A stretch of 64,000 nt of DNA from Eubacterium sp. MSJ-21 (GTDB lineage Bacteria > Bacillota > Clostridia > Lachnospirales > Lachnospiraceae): NCBI RefSeq assembly GCF_018918185.1, contig NZ_JAHLPZ010000001.1, forward strand, positions 434,001 to 498,000. The letters are read 5' to 3'. The position numbers and the translations under genes are program-made. Below, one piece after another: positions 17,000 through 27,300 of this stretch (positions are counted from its first letter, which is position 1; every line of letters starts with the position of its first letter). Under the pieces are notes generated by a model. It was not told where the DNA came from and searched no databases. It saw nothing but the letters and a program-made list of their open reading frames with translations.

Positions 17000-18154
17000 A
17001 TGGGATTTTTTAAAGATTTCAAACGTGATTTTGCGCAGGCAGTCAATGAGCTGATGCCGGATAAAGATGAACTTGGTGCAGAATACGATGATGAAGATAT
17101 GGTCAATACGTTTGACGAAAATGATCAGATGGATGTAGCACCCGAAGATCTGTTGGAAAATTTGGACGAAATCCGGATTGATAAACCGGAGATGGAGATA
17201 ACAGAAGGGACTGAGAATCTGGATCATTTTTCAAACGCGGAGCCTGCTGAAAATGAGGAACAGGATGAAGCATCGGTGTTTGATACAGTTCCGGAGGCAG
17301 AAGTCATTCAGGATGATCTGGAATTAGAACCAGAACCATTCTCAGAAGATGAATTGACGCCAAAACCGGATACAGAATATTTGCAGGCGGAGCAGATAAC
17401 GGAGTTGACACAGACAGGGGATGAACAGGCAGTTCCCAAGACGGATGAGCTTAAGGCCCTGGATGCACTGGATGAAGAAAATATGCTGGAGCATACGGAA
17501 GATGCATTGCAGATAGAACCGGATACCGAACAAAAACAGGAAGAACTGCAGAACTTTTTATCAGCTGATCTGGAGAAAGCTGTGGAGGATACATTGGCAA
17601 AACAGGCGGAAGAAGAGACACAGATGGAACGCGTTCAACAGGAGGATGCAGCTATGGAGACAAATGTAGAAACTGGAGCTGAGGGAAAAGCAGATGTAAG
17701 TACGCTGATGGAAGCGGATACAACGTATATTACTAAGTCAACTGTGGTTAACGGGGATTTGCAGACAGATGGCTGTATAGATCTGATCGGAACAGTCAAA
17801 GGATCTGTGAGCTGTGATGGAAAACTGATCGTCGGTGGTTCTATTACTGGAGATGTACAGGTTGGAGAATTATATGCCAACGCAGCACGGATCGAGGGTG
17901 ATGTACATGTCGTGGATGCGGCTAAGATTGGTGTTGGAACTGTGGTTGTCGGCAATGTATTTGCGGGATCCGCAGTGATTGCAGGTGCAGTCAAGGGAGA
18001 TATCGATGTACAGGGACCTGTGATCGTGGACTCGACAGCAGTTATTATGGGAAATATAAAATCAAGATCCGTACAGATTAACAATGGTGCAGTGATCGAA
18101 GGTATGTGTTCACAGTGCTATTCGGAGATTGATGTAAAGAGCTTTTTTGAATAA
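17000..18154 (+). CDS. Bactofilin with long acidic N-terminal extension
   Basis: Bactofilins polymerise without nucleotide into filaments that scaffold envelope enzymes. The C-terminal part (about residues 245-384) is the bactofilin beta-helix: repeated short Val/Gly-rich turns such as GDLQTDGCIDLIGTVKGSV and GDVQVGELYANAARIEGDV. The first 245 residues are almost entirely acidic and low complexity (Asp, Glu, Gln, Pro), with no hydrophobic segment, and look disordered. Ordinary bactofilins have short tails, so this extension is unusual. A good ribosome-binding site (AAGGAGG) and promoter precede it. pyrH follows, its open frame overlapping this gene by 8 bases but with the preferred start 23 bases later. 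Confidence 0.88.
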   Translation: MGFFKDFKRDFAQAVNELMPDKDELGAEYDDEDMVNTFDENDQMDVAPEDLLENLDEIRIDKPEMEITEGTENLDHFSNAEPAENEEQDEASVFDTVPEAEVIQDDLELEPEPFSEDELTPKPDTEYLQAEQITELTQTGDEQAVPKTDELKALDALDEENMLEHTEDALQIEPDTEQKQEELQNFLSADLEKAVEDTLAKQAEEETQMERVQQEDAAMETNVETGAEGKADVSTLMEADTTYITKSTVVNGDLQTDGCIDLIGTVKGSVSCDGKLIVGGSITGDVQVGELYANAARIEGDVHVVDAAKIGVGTVVVGNVFAGSAVIAGAVKGDIDVQGPVIVDSTAVIMGNIKSRSVQINNGAVIEGMCSQCYSEIDVKSFFE

Positions 18155-18176
18155 AAAGAAAGAGGAGTATCAAACG

Positions 18177-18881
18177 ATGAAGATGGACAGAATTTTATTG
18201 AAACTTTCCGGAGAGGCACTTGCCGGAGACAAACACACTGGATTTGACGAGGCGGTTGTGCGGGATGTGGCGAAGCAGGTAAAGGCAATCTGTGATAAAC
18301 ATATTCAGGTAAGTATCGTAATTGGTGGTGGAAATTTCTGGAGAGGCAGAACCTCAGACAATATGGATCGTGTGAAAGCAGACCAGATTGGTATGCTGGC
18401 AACGGTGATGAACTGTATTTATGCAGCAGATGCAATGCGGGCAGAGGGACTTAAGACACATATCATGACTCCGTTTGCGTGTGGCAGCATGACAGAGCTG
18501 TTCAACAAGGATAAGGCAATCGAGTATCTGGAGAATGGCGAGGTTGTTTTTTTTGCAGGAGGAACCGGACATCCGTATTTCTCAACGGATACGGCAACGG
18601 TGCTTATGGCAATTGAGGTAGAGGCAGATGTGATTCTTTCCGCAAAGGCAATTGATGGCGTATATGACAGCGATCCAAAGACAAATCCAAATGCAAAGAA
18701 GTATGATACGATGCCAATTTCTGAGATTGTGGATAAGAAGCTCGGTGTGATTGATCTTGCGGCTGCTGTACTTGCTATGGAGAACAAGATGCCGATGATG
18801 CTGTTTGGATTAAATGATACAAATAGTATTGAGAAGGCAGTTACGGGTGGTTTTACCGGAACCACTGTGACTGTGGAATAA
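18177..18881 (+). CDS. pyrH: UMP kinase
   Basis: PyrH phosphorylates UMP to UDP; it is a hexameric amino-acid-kinase-fold enzyme regulated by GTP and UTP in relatives. Motifs are LLKLSGEALAG, IGGGNFWRG and DAMRAEG, with the uridylate-site region GGTGHPYFSTDTA. The frame is open from 18147, but GGAG at 18164-18167 favours the ATG at 18177, giving 234 residues that begin at the conserved MKMDRILLKLSG. It opens the pyrH-frr-uppS-cdsA-dxr-rseP-ispG-polC run. Confidence 0.96.
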   Translation: MKMDRILLKLSGEALAGDKHTGFDEAVVRDVAKQVKAICDKHIQVSIVIGGGNFWRGRTSDNMDRVKADQIGMLATVMNCIYAADAMRAEGLKTHIMTPFACGSMTELFNKDKAIEYLENGEVVFFAGGTGHPYFSTDTATVLMAIEVEADVILSAKAIDGVYDSDPKTNPNAKKYDTMPISEIVDKKLGVIDLAAAVLAMENKMPMMLFGLNDTNSIEKAVTGGFTGTTVTVE

Positions 18882-18921
18882 GAAATAATATAGACAAAAA
18901 TATATATTTGGAGGAAAAAAT

Positions 18922-19467
18922 ATGTTAGCACAGTATGAAGAGAAGATGAAGAAAACAATTGAGAGTTTGCAGAAGGAGTACACAACAATCCGGGCAGGAC
19001 GCGCAAACCCACATATTCTGGATCGTATTACGGTTCTTTATTATGGAGCCCCTACACCGTTGCAGCAGGTGGCAAATATTACAGTTCCAGAGGCAAGAAC
19101 AATTATGATCTCTCCTTGGGAGTCCAGCCTGATAAAGGAAATCGAGAAAGCAATTGTATGTTCTGATCTTGGTATCAATCCGAACAATGATGGTAAGAAC
19201 ATTATTATTAACTTCCCGGAGCTGACAGAGGATCGAAGAAAAGAGCTTGCGAAGGATGTTAAGAAGAAGGGTGAGAATGCGAAGGTTGCGATTCGTAATA
19301 TCCGCCGCGATGCAAACGATGCATTGAAGAAAGCAAACAAGGCAGCAGAGATGTCTGACGATGAACTCAAGGGCAACGAAGACAAGGTGCAGAAGATGAC
19401 AGACAAGTATATTGCACAGGTAGATCAGGAAATCGATACAAAGACAAAGGAAATTATGACAGTATAA
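18922..19467 (+). CDS. frr: Ribosome recycling factor
   Basis: Frr splits post-termination ribosomes together with EF-G. The 181-residue protein has the standard three-helix bundle plus hinge domain. Signatures are TIRAGRANPHILDRI, PEARTIMISPWE, NFPELTEDRRKEL and VRNIRRDAND-like AIRNIRRDAND. A strong GGAGG precedes the ATG. It lies 40 bases after pyrH and only 4 before uppS, the standard arrangement. Confidence 0.97.
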   Translation: MLAQYEEKMKKTIESLQKEYTTIRAGRANPHILDRITVLYYGAPTPLQQVANITVPEARTIMISPWESSLIKEIEKAIVCSDLGINPNNDGKNIIINFPELTEDRRKELAKDVKKKGENAKVAIRNIRRDANDALKKANKAAEMSDDELKGNEDKVQKMTDKYIAQVDQEIDTKTKEIMTV

Positions 19468-19471
19468 GCCT

Positions 19472-20200
19472 ATGAAGAAGATAATTGACGGGGAAGAATT
19501 AGAAATACCTGCCCATGTAGCGATCATCATGGATGGCAATGGAAGATGGGCGAAGAAACGTCTGCTTCCGCGTAACATGGGACATAGACAGGGCGCAAAG
19601 GTGTTAGAACAGATCTGCCGGGATGCGGCGGATTTGGGAATCCAGTATCTGACGGTGTACGCATTTTCAACAGAGAACTGGAAACGTTCAACCGAGGAAG
19701 TAACAGGAATTATGAATCTGCTTCGCAGCTACCTGTCAAACTGCGTGGAACGTGCTTCCAAGGATGGACTGCGCATCCGTGTGATTGGTGACAAAAGTGC
19801 ATTGGATGCAGATATTGTTGCAATGATTGAAAAAGCAGAACGTGAGACAGCAAAATTTGATAAACTGGACTTCACAATTGCACTCAATTATGGTGGACGG
19901 GATGAGCTTCGCCGCACGATGGCAAAGCTTGCAAAAGAGGTGCAGGCAGGTGTGCTTGCTCCGGAGGATATTACAGAAGATAAAATATCGGAGAATCTGG
20001 ACACGGCAGGTGTTCCGGATCCGGATTTGTTGATTCGGACAAGCGGAGAACTGCGGCTTTCCAATTATCTGATCTGGCAGCTTGCATATGCAGAATTCTA
20101 TTTTACGGATACCCTGTGGCCGGATTTTGACAAGGAATCATTGAAAGAAGCAATCCGGTATTATAACGGTAGAGAGCGAAGGTTTGGTGGAGTAAAATAA
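19472..20200 (+). CDS. uppS: Undecaprenyl diphosphate synthase (isoprenyl transferase)
   Basis: UppS condenses isopentenyl units into the C55 carrier lipid used for peptidoglycan, teichoic acid and capsule. This is the cis-prenyltransferase fold, with IIMDGNGRWAKKR (catalytic Asp), GHRQGAK, TVYAFSTENWKRS, NYGGRDEL and LLIRTSGELRLSNYLIWQLAYAE. It has 242 residues, typical for the family. No strong ribosome-binding site precedes the ATG, which is 4 bases after frr, suggesting coupling. Its product supplies the glycan genes at 36-46 kb. Confidence 0.96.
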   Translation: MKKIIDGEELEIPAHVAIIMDGNGRWAKKRLLPRNMGHRQGAKVLEQICRDAADLGIQYLTVYAFSTENWKRSTEEVTGIMNLLRSYLSNCVERASKDGLRIRVIGDKSALDADIVAMIEKAERETAKFDKLDFTIALNYGGRDELRRTMAKLAKEVQAGVLAPEDITEDKISENLDTAGVPDPDLLIRTSGELRLSNYLIWQLAYAEFYFTDTLWPDFDKESLKEAIRYYNGRERRFGGVK

Positions 20201-20203
20201 ACT

Positions 20204-21025
20204 ATGTTTAAAACACGTTTTTTGAGTGGTGCAGTGTTAACCCTGCTCACAATTGGAATTTTATATCTGGGTGGTTACGTAACCGGAGTGGCAGTCATGC
20301 TTTTGAGTCTGGGCGGAGTGTTCGAACTGATGCGCGTGTATAAGCAGGAAAAATCAGTGATGGCGGTGCTTGCTTACCTGATGACAATTGCGTATTATTG
20401 TTTTTTGTTCTTTCATTTGGAAAGATATCTTCTGCCCCTGATTATTATGTATGTACTTCTGGTACTGACGGTCTATGTGATTGCATATCCGAAATATACC
20501 GACAAAGATGTAATGGCAACAATATTAGCATTCTTTTATATTTCCCTGCTTTTGTCATTTTTGTATCAGGTCCGGATATTAAAATACGGTGGCGCGCTGG
20601 TTGTGATGGTATACATCTGTTCATGGATCAATGATACTTTTGCATATTGTGTCGGTGTGAAGTTCGGGAAACACAAGATGTCACCGAAGCTGAGTCCGAA
20701 GAAGAGCGTGGAAGGATTGTTTGGAGGAATTTTGGGTTCGGCACTCATTGGAGGGTTGTATGGAATATTCTTCAATGCAAAGGTATATGAATTAACAAAT
20801 GCTCCTCTTATTTTTGCAATTGCCGGTGCAGCTGGTGCCGGGTTTGCGGTAATCGGGGATCTGACAGCATCTGCAATTAAGAGAAATAACGATATCAAGG
20901 ATTATGGAAAACTGATTCCGGGACATGGCGGCATTATGGACCGGTTTGATAGTATTATCTTTACAGCACCAATCGTATATTATTGTTTTTCGATTATGAT
21001 TGGAAACTTAGGAGGCGCAATGTGA
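20204..21025 (+). CDS. cdsA: Phosphatidate cytidylyltransferase
   Basis: CdsA makes CDP-diacylglycerol from phosphatidate and CTP, the branch point for membrane phospholipids. The 273-residue protein has about 8 hydrophobic segments and the C-terminal signature SAIKRNNDIKDYGKLIPGHGG followed by IMDRFDSIIF, with its metal-binding Asp residues. It is 3 bases after uppS, and its stop codon overlaps the dxr GTG start by 4 bases. The order uppS-cdsA-dxr is conserved. Confidence 0.95.
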   Translation: MFKTRFLSGAVLTLLTIGILYLGGYVTGVAVMLLSLGGVFELMRVYKQEKSVMAVLAYLMTIAYYCFLFFHLERYLLPLIIMYVLLVLTVYVIAYPKYTDKDVMATILAFFYISLLLSFLYQVRILKYGGALVVMVYICSWINDTFAYCVGVKFGKHKMSPKLSPKKSVEGLFGGILGSALIGGLYGIFFNAKVYELTNAPLIFAIAGAAGAGFAVIGDLTASAIKRNNDIKDYGKLIPGHGGIMDRFDSIIFTAPIVYYCFSIMIGNLGGAM

Positions 21026-22167
21026 GAACAATCGCGATTATAGGCTCGACAGGTTCCATTGGTACACAGACACTGGATGTGGTGCGTGCAAATGCAGATA
21101 TTCAGGTTGGAGCTCTGGCAGCAGGGAAGAATATAGAATTATTGGAAAAACAGGTGCGGGAATTTAAACCGGCACTTGTGAGTGTGCAAAGCGAAGACAA
21201 GGCAAACGAATTACGGCTTGCCTTGTCTGATTTTAACTGTAAGATTGTCTATGGTATGGATGGATTGATCGAAGCTGCAACATATGAACCGGCAGAGCTG
21301 GTTGTGACAGCCATTGTTGGAATGATTGGAATCCGTCCGACAATCGAAGCAATTAAAGCAGGAAAGGATATTGCGTTAGCAAATAAGGAAACTCTGGTAA
21401 CTGCAGGGCATCTGATCATGGCTCTGGCAGAGGAATATCATGTGCGGATACTTCCGGTGGATAGCGAACACTCTGCGATTTTTCAGTGTCTGCATGGAGA
21501 AAAGAAAAATAAGATTGCAAAGCTTCTGATTACAGCATCCGGGGGCCCGTTTCTAGGGAAAACAAGAGATGAACTGAAGGATGTCACAGTCGAGGATGCA
21601 TTGAAGCATCCAAACTGGTCGATGGGACAAAAGATTACGATTGATTCGGCTACATTGGTTAACAAGGGACTGGAAGTGATTGAGGCGCGCTGGCTGTTTG
21701 ATGTGATGCCGGAGGATATCGAGGTAGTTGTACAGCCGCAGAGCATCATCCATTCCATGGTGGAATTCGAGGATGGAGCGATCAAGGCACAGCTTGGTAC
21801 AGCAGATATGCGTCTGCCGATACAGTATGCACTTTATTATCCGGAACGGAGATTTTTATCAGGGGACAGACTTGATTTTTCAAAAATATGTGGAATACTT
21901 ACAAGTAAACCGGATCGGGAGACCTTTAAGGGATTGGATTTTGCCTATCATGCAATTAAGACCGGCGGTTCCATGCCGACGGTGCTCAATGCGGCGAATG
22001 AATGTGCGGTTGCAAAGTTCTTGCACAAGGACATAAAATTTTTACAGATCTATGATATAATTGAAGCATGCATGGAGGAGCACAAGACGATTGTGAATCC
22101 AACCCTCGAAGAGATTTTAGAGACGGAACGCTGGGTATATGCATATATAGAACGGCATTTCGGCTGA
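21022..22167 (+). CDS. dxr: 1-deoxy-D-xylulose-5-phosphate reductoisomerase
   Basis: Dxr catalyses the first committed step of the MEP isoprenoid pathway, making 2-C-methylerythritol 4-phosphate with NADPH. Motifs are the dinucleotide loop IIGSTGSIGTQTLDV, ANKETLV, VDSEHSAIFQCL and NHPNWSMG-like KHPNWSMGQKITIDSATL with the metal and substrate ligands. I chose the GTG at 21022: GGAGG at 21011-21015 fits, and the protein then begins at RTIAIIG. An ATG at 20983 in the same frame would add 13 residues inside cdsA. This gives 381 residues. Confidence 0.95.
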   Translation: MRTIAIIGSTGSIGTQTLDVVRANADIQVGALAAGKNIELLEKQVREFKPALVSVQSEDKANELRLALSDFNCKIVYGMDGLIEAATYEPAELVVTAIVGMIGIRPTIEAIKAGKDIALANKETLVTAGHLIMALAEEYHVRILPVDSEHSAIFQCLHGEKKNKIAKLLITASGGPFLGKTRDELKDVTVEDALKHPNWSMGQKITIDSATLVNKGLEVIEARWLFDVMPEDIEVVVQPQSIIHSMVEFEDGAIKAQLGTADMRLPIQYALYYPERRFLSGDRLDFSKICGILTSKPDRETFKGLDFAYHAIKTGGSMPTVLNAANECAVAKFLHKDIKFLQIYDIIEACMEEHKTIVNPTLEEILETERWVYAYIERHFG

Positions 22168-22194
22168 TAGAGTTTCAATGTAAAAGGAGATTGT

Positions 22195-23247
22195 ATGAAT
22201 ATTATTCTGATTATATTAGTGTTTGGCGTGATTGTGTTTTTTCATGAATTCGGGCACTTTATTGTTGCAAAGATGAATAAGATTGCGGTAATGGAGTTTT
22301 CTATCGGCATGGGACCGGCTATTTTTTCGATACAGAAAAAAGAAACGAAATATTCCCTGCGTCTATTGCCAATTGGCGGATACTGCATGATGATGGGGGA
22401 AGATGGCGAGAGTGAGGATGAGAATTCTTTTGGAAAGAAACCGTTGTTGGCGCGGATTCTGGTAATCGCAGCCGGACCTGTGTTCAACTTTATTCTTGCA
22501 TTTATTTTTTCGATTATATTGATTCATTTCACAGGATGTGATCCGGCAAAGCTTTCTACGGTGGTGGAACATTCAGCTGCAGAGGATGCCGGCCTTGTAG
22601 TTGGGGATACGGTAACAGCCATTAACGGAAAGAAGATTTATAATTACCGGGAGATTTTGTTGTACATGGCATCGGAGGATGCATCAAAACCGGTGACACT
22701 ATCCATCGAACATGCCGATGGTACAGATGCTTCCGTTGTGGTAACGCCAAAGGTCAATGAACAGGGAGATTATAAACTTGGTATTTCCTGCAGTTACGTT
22801 GCATCTACAGGTTTTGGAAATGATATCAAATATGCCGGTCTTGAACTTCGGTATTGGGTGAAGGCAACTGTGACCGGACTTCGGATGATCGTGACTGGTG
22901 GCGTGAAAAATGGAGACATCATGGGACCGGTTGGTGTTGGAAGTGCCATGAATGATGTACTTGATGAGGCAAAGGAGATCAGTACGACGCGGAAAGAAGC
23001 CGTCATTAATGTGATACTGAATCTGCTGAACTGGAGTATTTTGCTGAGCGTGAATCTGGGCATCATGAACCTGCTACCGATTCCGGCACTTGATGGAGGA
23101 AGATTGTTGTTCCTGTTTATTGAGGGAATCCGCAGAAAGAAGATTCCGCAGGAGAAAGAAGCGATTGTGAATTTTATTGGATTTGCATTGCTTATGGTAT
23201 TGATGGTTGTTGTGTTCTTTAACGACATTAAGAATGCATTTTTCTAG
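22195..23247 (+). CDS. rseP: Site-2 intramembrane zinc metalloprotease (RseP/RasP)
   Basis: This is a site-2 protease that cuts membrane-embedded anti-sigma factors and leftover signal peptides. It has 350 residues. The HEFGH zinc motif lies in the first transmembrane segment (about residue 18), a single PDZ domain occupies about 120-200, and the second metal-ligand motif NLLPIPALDGGR lies in a C-terminal membrane segment. AAAGGAG precedes the ATG. It sits between dxr and ispG, as in other clostridia. Confidence 0.95.
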   Translation: MNIILIILVFGVIVFFHEFGHFIVAKMNKIAVMEFSIGMGPAIFSIQKKETKYSLRLLPIGGYCMMMGEDGESEDENSFGKKPLLARILVIAAGPVFNFILAFIFSIILIHFTGCDPAKLSTVVEHSAAEDAGLVVGDTVTAINGKKIYNYREILLYMASEDASKPVTLSIEHADGTDASVVVTPKVNEQGDYKLGISCSYVASTGFGNDIKYAGLELRYWVKATVTGLRMIVTGGVKNGDIMGPVGVGSAMNDVLDEAKEISTTRKEAVINVILNLLNWSILLSVNLGIMNLLPIPALDGGRLLFLFIEGIRRKKIPQEKEAIVNFIGFALLMVLMVVVFFNDIKNAFF

Positions 23248-23274
23248 GTTTTTATATGTAAAGGGGTTGTGATT

Positions 23275-24363
23275 ATGAGATACGAAACGAAGAAAACACT
23301 TCCACATAGAGATACAACAAGAATGGTAAATATTGGCGGCGTTGTAATCGGAGGGGGAAATCCGATCGCAATTCAGTCCATGACGAATACGGAGACATCC
23401 GACGTAGCTGCAACTGTAGCACAGATTCTGGAATTGGAGAAAGCGGGATGCCAGATTATCCGTTCTACAGCAAATACGGAGGCGGCTGCAAAAGCATTTG
23501 ACCGGATTAAGGAACAGATTCATATTCCGATCGTAGCGGATATTCATTTTGATTATCGTCTGGCGATTCTTGCGATGGAATATGGCGCAGATAAGATTCG
23601 TATTAACCCTGGAAATATTGGCGGAGAAGAAAATCTGAAGAAGGTTGTGAAAGTGGCAAAGGAACGGAATATTCCAATTCGTGTCGGTGTGAATTCCGGT
23701 TCGCTTGAACGCAATCTGGTTGAAAAATATGGTGGTGTGACAGCCGAAGGCATCGTGGAGTCTGCATTGGATAAGGTACGGATGATTGAAGAGTGTGATT
23801 ATGATAACCTCGTAATCAGCATCAAGAGCTCGGATGTGATGATGTGTGTACATGCACATGAACTGATTGCGGAACAGACAAGCTATCCATTGCATGTTGG
23901 AATCACCGAGGCTGGAACGGTCTATCGTGGCAATATCAAGTCCGCGGTTGGACTAGGCATGATCTTGGGACAGGGAATCGGTGATACGATGCGGGTTTCT
24001 CTGACTGGAGATCCGGTAGAGGAGATTACGTCTGCCAAACTGATTCTGCGTACATTGGGATTGCGCAAGGATGGAATCGAACTGGTATCCTGTCCGACCT
24101 GTGGCAGAACGAAGATTGACCTGATCGGACTTGCAAATGAAGTAGAAAAGCTGATTGCCGGTTATGACCAGTTATCGATTAAGGTAGCGGTTATGGGATG
24201 TGCAGTCAATGGACCGGGGGAAGCACGGGAAGCAGATCTTGGAATTGCAGGCGGCAATGGAGAAGGACTTCTGATGAAGCATGGTGAGATTATCAGGAAA
24301 GTTCCACAGGATGAACTGCTTATGGCGTTGAAGTACGAGCTGGATCATTGGGAAAAGGAGTAA
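23275..24363 (+). CDS. ispG: 4-hydroxy-3-methylbut-2-enyl-diphosphate synthase
   Basis: IspG is a [4Fe-4S] enzyme of the MEP pathway that makes HMBPP from ME-cPP. Motifs are IQSMTNTETSDV near the N-terminus, IVADIHFDYR and INPGNIGG. The iron-sulfur ligands are in SCPTCGRT and in GCAVNGPGE. I chose the ATG at 23275 with AAGGGG at 23261-23266; an in-frame GTG at 23269 is less well placed. The protein has 362 residues. It shares the pathway with dxr two genes upstream. Confidence 0.95.
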   Translation: MRYETKKTLPHRDTTRMVNIGGVVIGGGNPIAIQSMTNTETSDVAATVAQILELEKAGCQIIRSTANTEAAAKAFDRIKEQIHIPIVADIHFDYRLAILAMEYGADKIRINPGNIGGEENLKKVVKVAKERNIPIRVGVNSGSLERNLVEKYGGVTAEGIVESALDKVRMIEECDYDNLVISIKSSDVMMCVHAHELIAEQTSYPLHVGITEAGTVYRGNIKSAVGLGMILGQGIGDTMRVSLTGDPVEEITSAKLILRTLGLRKDGIELVSCPTCGRTKIDLIGLANEVEKLIAGYDQLSIKVAVMGCAVNGPGEAREADLGIAGGNGEGLLMKHGEIIRKVPQDELLMALKYELDHWEKE

Positions 24364-24366
24364 AAC

Positions 24367-27300
24367 GTGGATAACAAAACATTTTGTAATGTATTTCCGG
24401 CTTTTAAGGGTGGAGCGGAGCTTGACGCCCTTTTTTCGGATACGCAGGTAGAGAGTATCAAAACCTACGAGACAAAAAAACAGATGATTGTTACACTGCA
24501 AAGTGATCACCTGATTCCATATCATATGATTACCCGTATGGAAGCGCTATTGACACAGCACGCATATCATATGGGAGGCGCAGGAAAGACAATACAGCTG
24601 TTTATGAGGTATCATCTTTCGGCGCAGTATGATATCAGACAGATTGCGGAAAATTATAAAGAAAGTCTGTTAGAAGAATTGCGTGGAAGAAGCCGGATTG
24701 CGTTTCGTTTGATGAGCCGGGCGGAGTGGTACTATAATGACGATGTGATCAGTATTGCGGTGGAACATTCATCTGTTGCGAAGGAACATGAAAAGCTGAT
24801 ACGGGATTTTCTCGTATCTTATTTTCGTGACCATTTTGGAAAAGAAATCGAAGTTGGGTTCAGTTATTCCTTAGAGCAAAAGACAAAACTGCGCCAGGCG
24901 AATGCTTTGCGTTTACAGCAGGAACTTCGGACCATTGAAGAAAAAAATGCAGAATTACAGGCTGCTTCGGATGCTTCGGAAAAAGAGAAAAATGCAGAAG
25001 ATAAAAAGACTTCTAAGGGTGAAACAAAGCAGATAGAAGCAAAGATGGATGCACAAACGGTGGCACCGAAGTCTGCACAGCCGGTTACGTCCGGTGCGAA
25101 ACCGGTGGCTGCAGCAGCTAAGTCCTATGGTGCAGGTGCCAGACCGGACCGTAAATTTTCCGGAAAAGGAGATTATGGAAATTATCGTAAGCAACAGGTA
25201 CAGGATCCGGATGTATTTTATGGAAGAAACTGCGATGCGGATATTGTAAAGATTGAAACATTGGAAGAGGGAACCGGAGAATGCTGTATTCATGGACAGG
25301 TAATTAAGATTGAGGAAAAGGAACTCCGAAGCGGAAAGTTTATTATCACAGGTGCAATTACGGATTTTACGGATACCATTATGTTTAAGCTGTTTGTATC
25401 GCCGGACGACAAGGAACCATTGCTTGACGAACTGCAACAGGGCAAATTCTATATTATAAAAGGTGTGCCGATCTATGACAGTTACAGCAAAGAGATTACA
25501 TTTTCTTCGGTGGCAGGAATCAAGCCGGCAAATGATTTCCGGGAAAAACGGATGGACAATGCACTCGAAAAGCGTGTAGAGCTGCATTTGCATACAGTCA
25601 TGAGTGAGATGGACAGCGTGGTTGGCATAGAGAAAGTAATTGCCCGCGCGAAAGAATGGGGGATGAAAGCACTTGCAATCACTGATCACGGAGTTGTACA
25701 GGCCTTCCCGATTGCAAACCATCAGCTCAAAAAAGGTGAGGATTTTAAAATCATCTATGGAGTGGAAGGTTATTTTGTGGATGATGTCAAAGGTCTGATT
25801 CAAAATGACAAAGGACAGAATATTGATTCGGAATATGTGGTGTTTGACATAGAAACAACAGGTTTGAGCCCTACAAACAACCGGATCATTGAGATAGGCG
25901 CAGTCCGGATCAAGGATGGGAAGATTCAGGATACGTTTTCTGAGTTTGTCAATCCGGAGGTGCCGATACCGTATACAATCACGAAACTGACTTCAATCAC
26001 GGATGCGATGGTAAAGGATGCGCCTACGATTGAGGTGATTCTTCCAAAGTTTTTGGAATATATCGGTAATGCAAGTGTAGTTGCGCATAATGCTGCTTTT
26101 GATACCGGGTTTATACATGAAAATGCGAAGCGCCTGGGACTGGTGTTTGACAGTACGATTGTGGATACGATGACACTGGCTCATATCCTGCTCCCGGAGC
26201 TTGGTAAATATACGTTGGATCGTCTGTGCAAGCAGTTTGGTGTTGTCAATGAACATCACCATAGAGCCTGTGATGATGCGGCAGCTACAGCCGAAATCTT
26301 CGTTAAGATGATCAAGATGATCAAAGAGAAAGGCATTACTACGATCCATGAGTTAAATGAGGCGGGCGCTGCATCCACCGATGCCATCCGGAAAGCGAAA
26401 ACCTATCATGGAATCATTCTGGCAGCAAATGAGGTTGGACGTGTGAATCTGTACCGCCTGATTTCTGAGTCACATTTGAATTATTTTAACCGGCGTCCGC
26501 GTATGCCGAAAAGCCTGATCAACAAATACCGGGAGGGATTAATCATAGGATCTGCCTGTGAGGCGGGTGAACTCTACCGTGCAGTTTTGTATGGTGAGGG
26601 CGAGGATGAAATTACAAGACTTTGTAATTTCTATGATTATTATGAGATTCAGCCGGTCGGAAATAATATGTTCCTGCTTGACGATGAGAAAGCACCCGTT
26701 AAGACCGTGGAAGATCTGCAGGATGTGAACCGGAAGATCTGCAATCTTGGCAAGCAGTTTGGCAAGCCGGTTGTTGCGACCTGTGACGTACATTTCCTTG
26801 ATCCGGAGGATGAGATATATCGACGGATCATGATGGCAGGAAAAGGTTTCCATGATGCAGACAGACAGCCGCCGCTTTATTTCCGGACGACGGATGAGAT
26901 GCTCGCGGAGTTCCAGTATCTGGGCAGTGATCTTGCAAAGGAAGTAGTTATAACGAATACAAATAAGATTAATGACATGATTGAGCGTATCTCTCCGGTA
27001 CGACCAGATAAATGTCCGCCGATCATTGATAATTCCGATGAGACATTGACGACAATCTGTTACGACAAAGCACATGAGATCTATGGACCGGATCTGCCGG
27101 AAATTGTGGAAGCAAGACTGAAACGGGAACTTCATTCTATTATCTCAAACGGATTTGCAGTTATGTATATTATCGCGCAGAAGCTGGTGTGGAAATCGAA
27201 TGGAGATGGGTATCTGGTAGGAAGCCGTGGCTCGGTCGGTTCGTCGTTTGTTGCGACGATGGCAGGTATCACCGAAGTAAATCCACTTCCGGCACACTAT

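Noticed and set aside
23074-23895. Minus-strand frame of about 273 codons over rseP and ispG
   Set aside because: It spans the boundary of two real genes on the other strand and has shadow-like composition; no promoter or ribosome-binding site fits.
24955-25803. Minus-strand frame of about 282 codons inside polC
   Set aside because: Antisense to the OB/PHP part of PolC, Cys- and Phe-rich as expected of a shadow frame.
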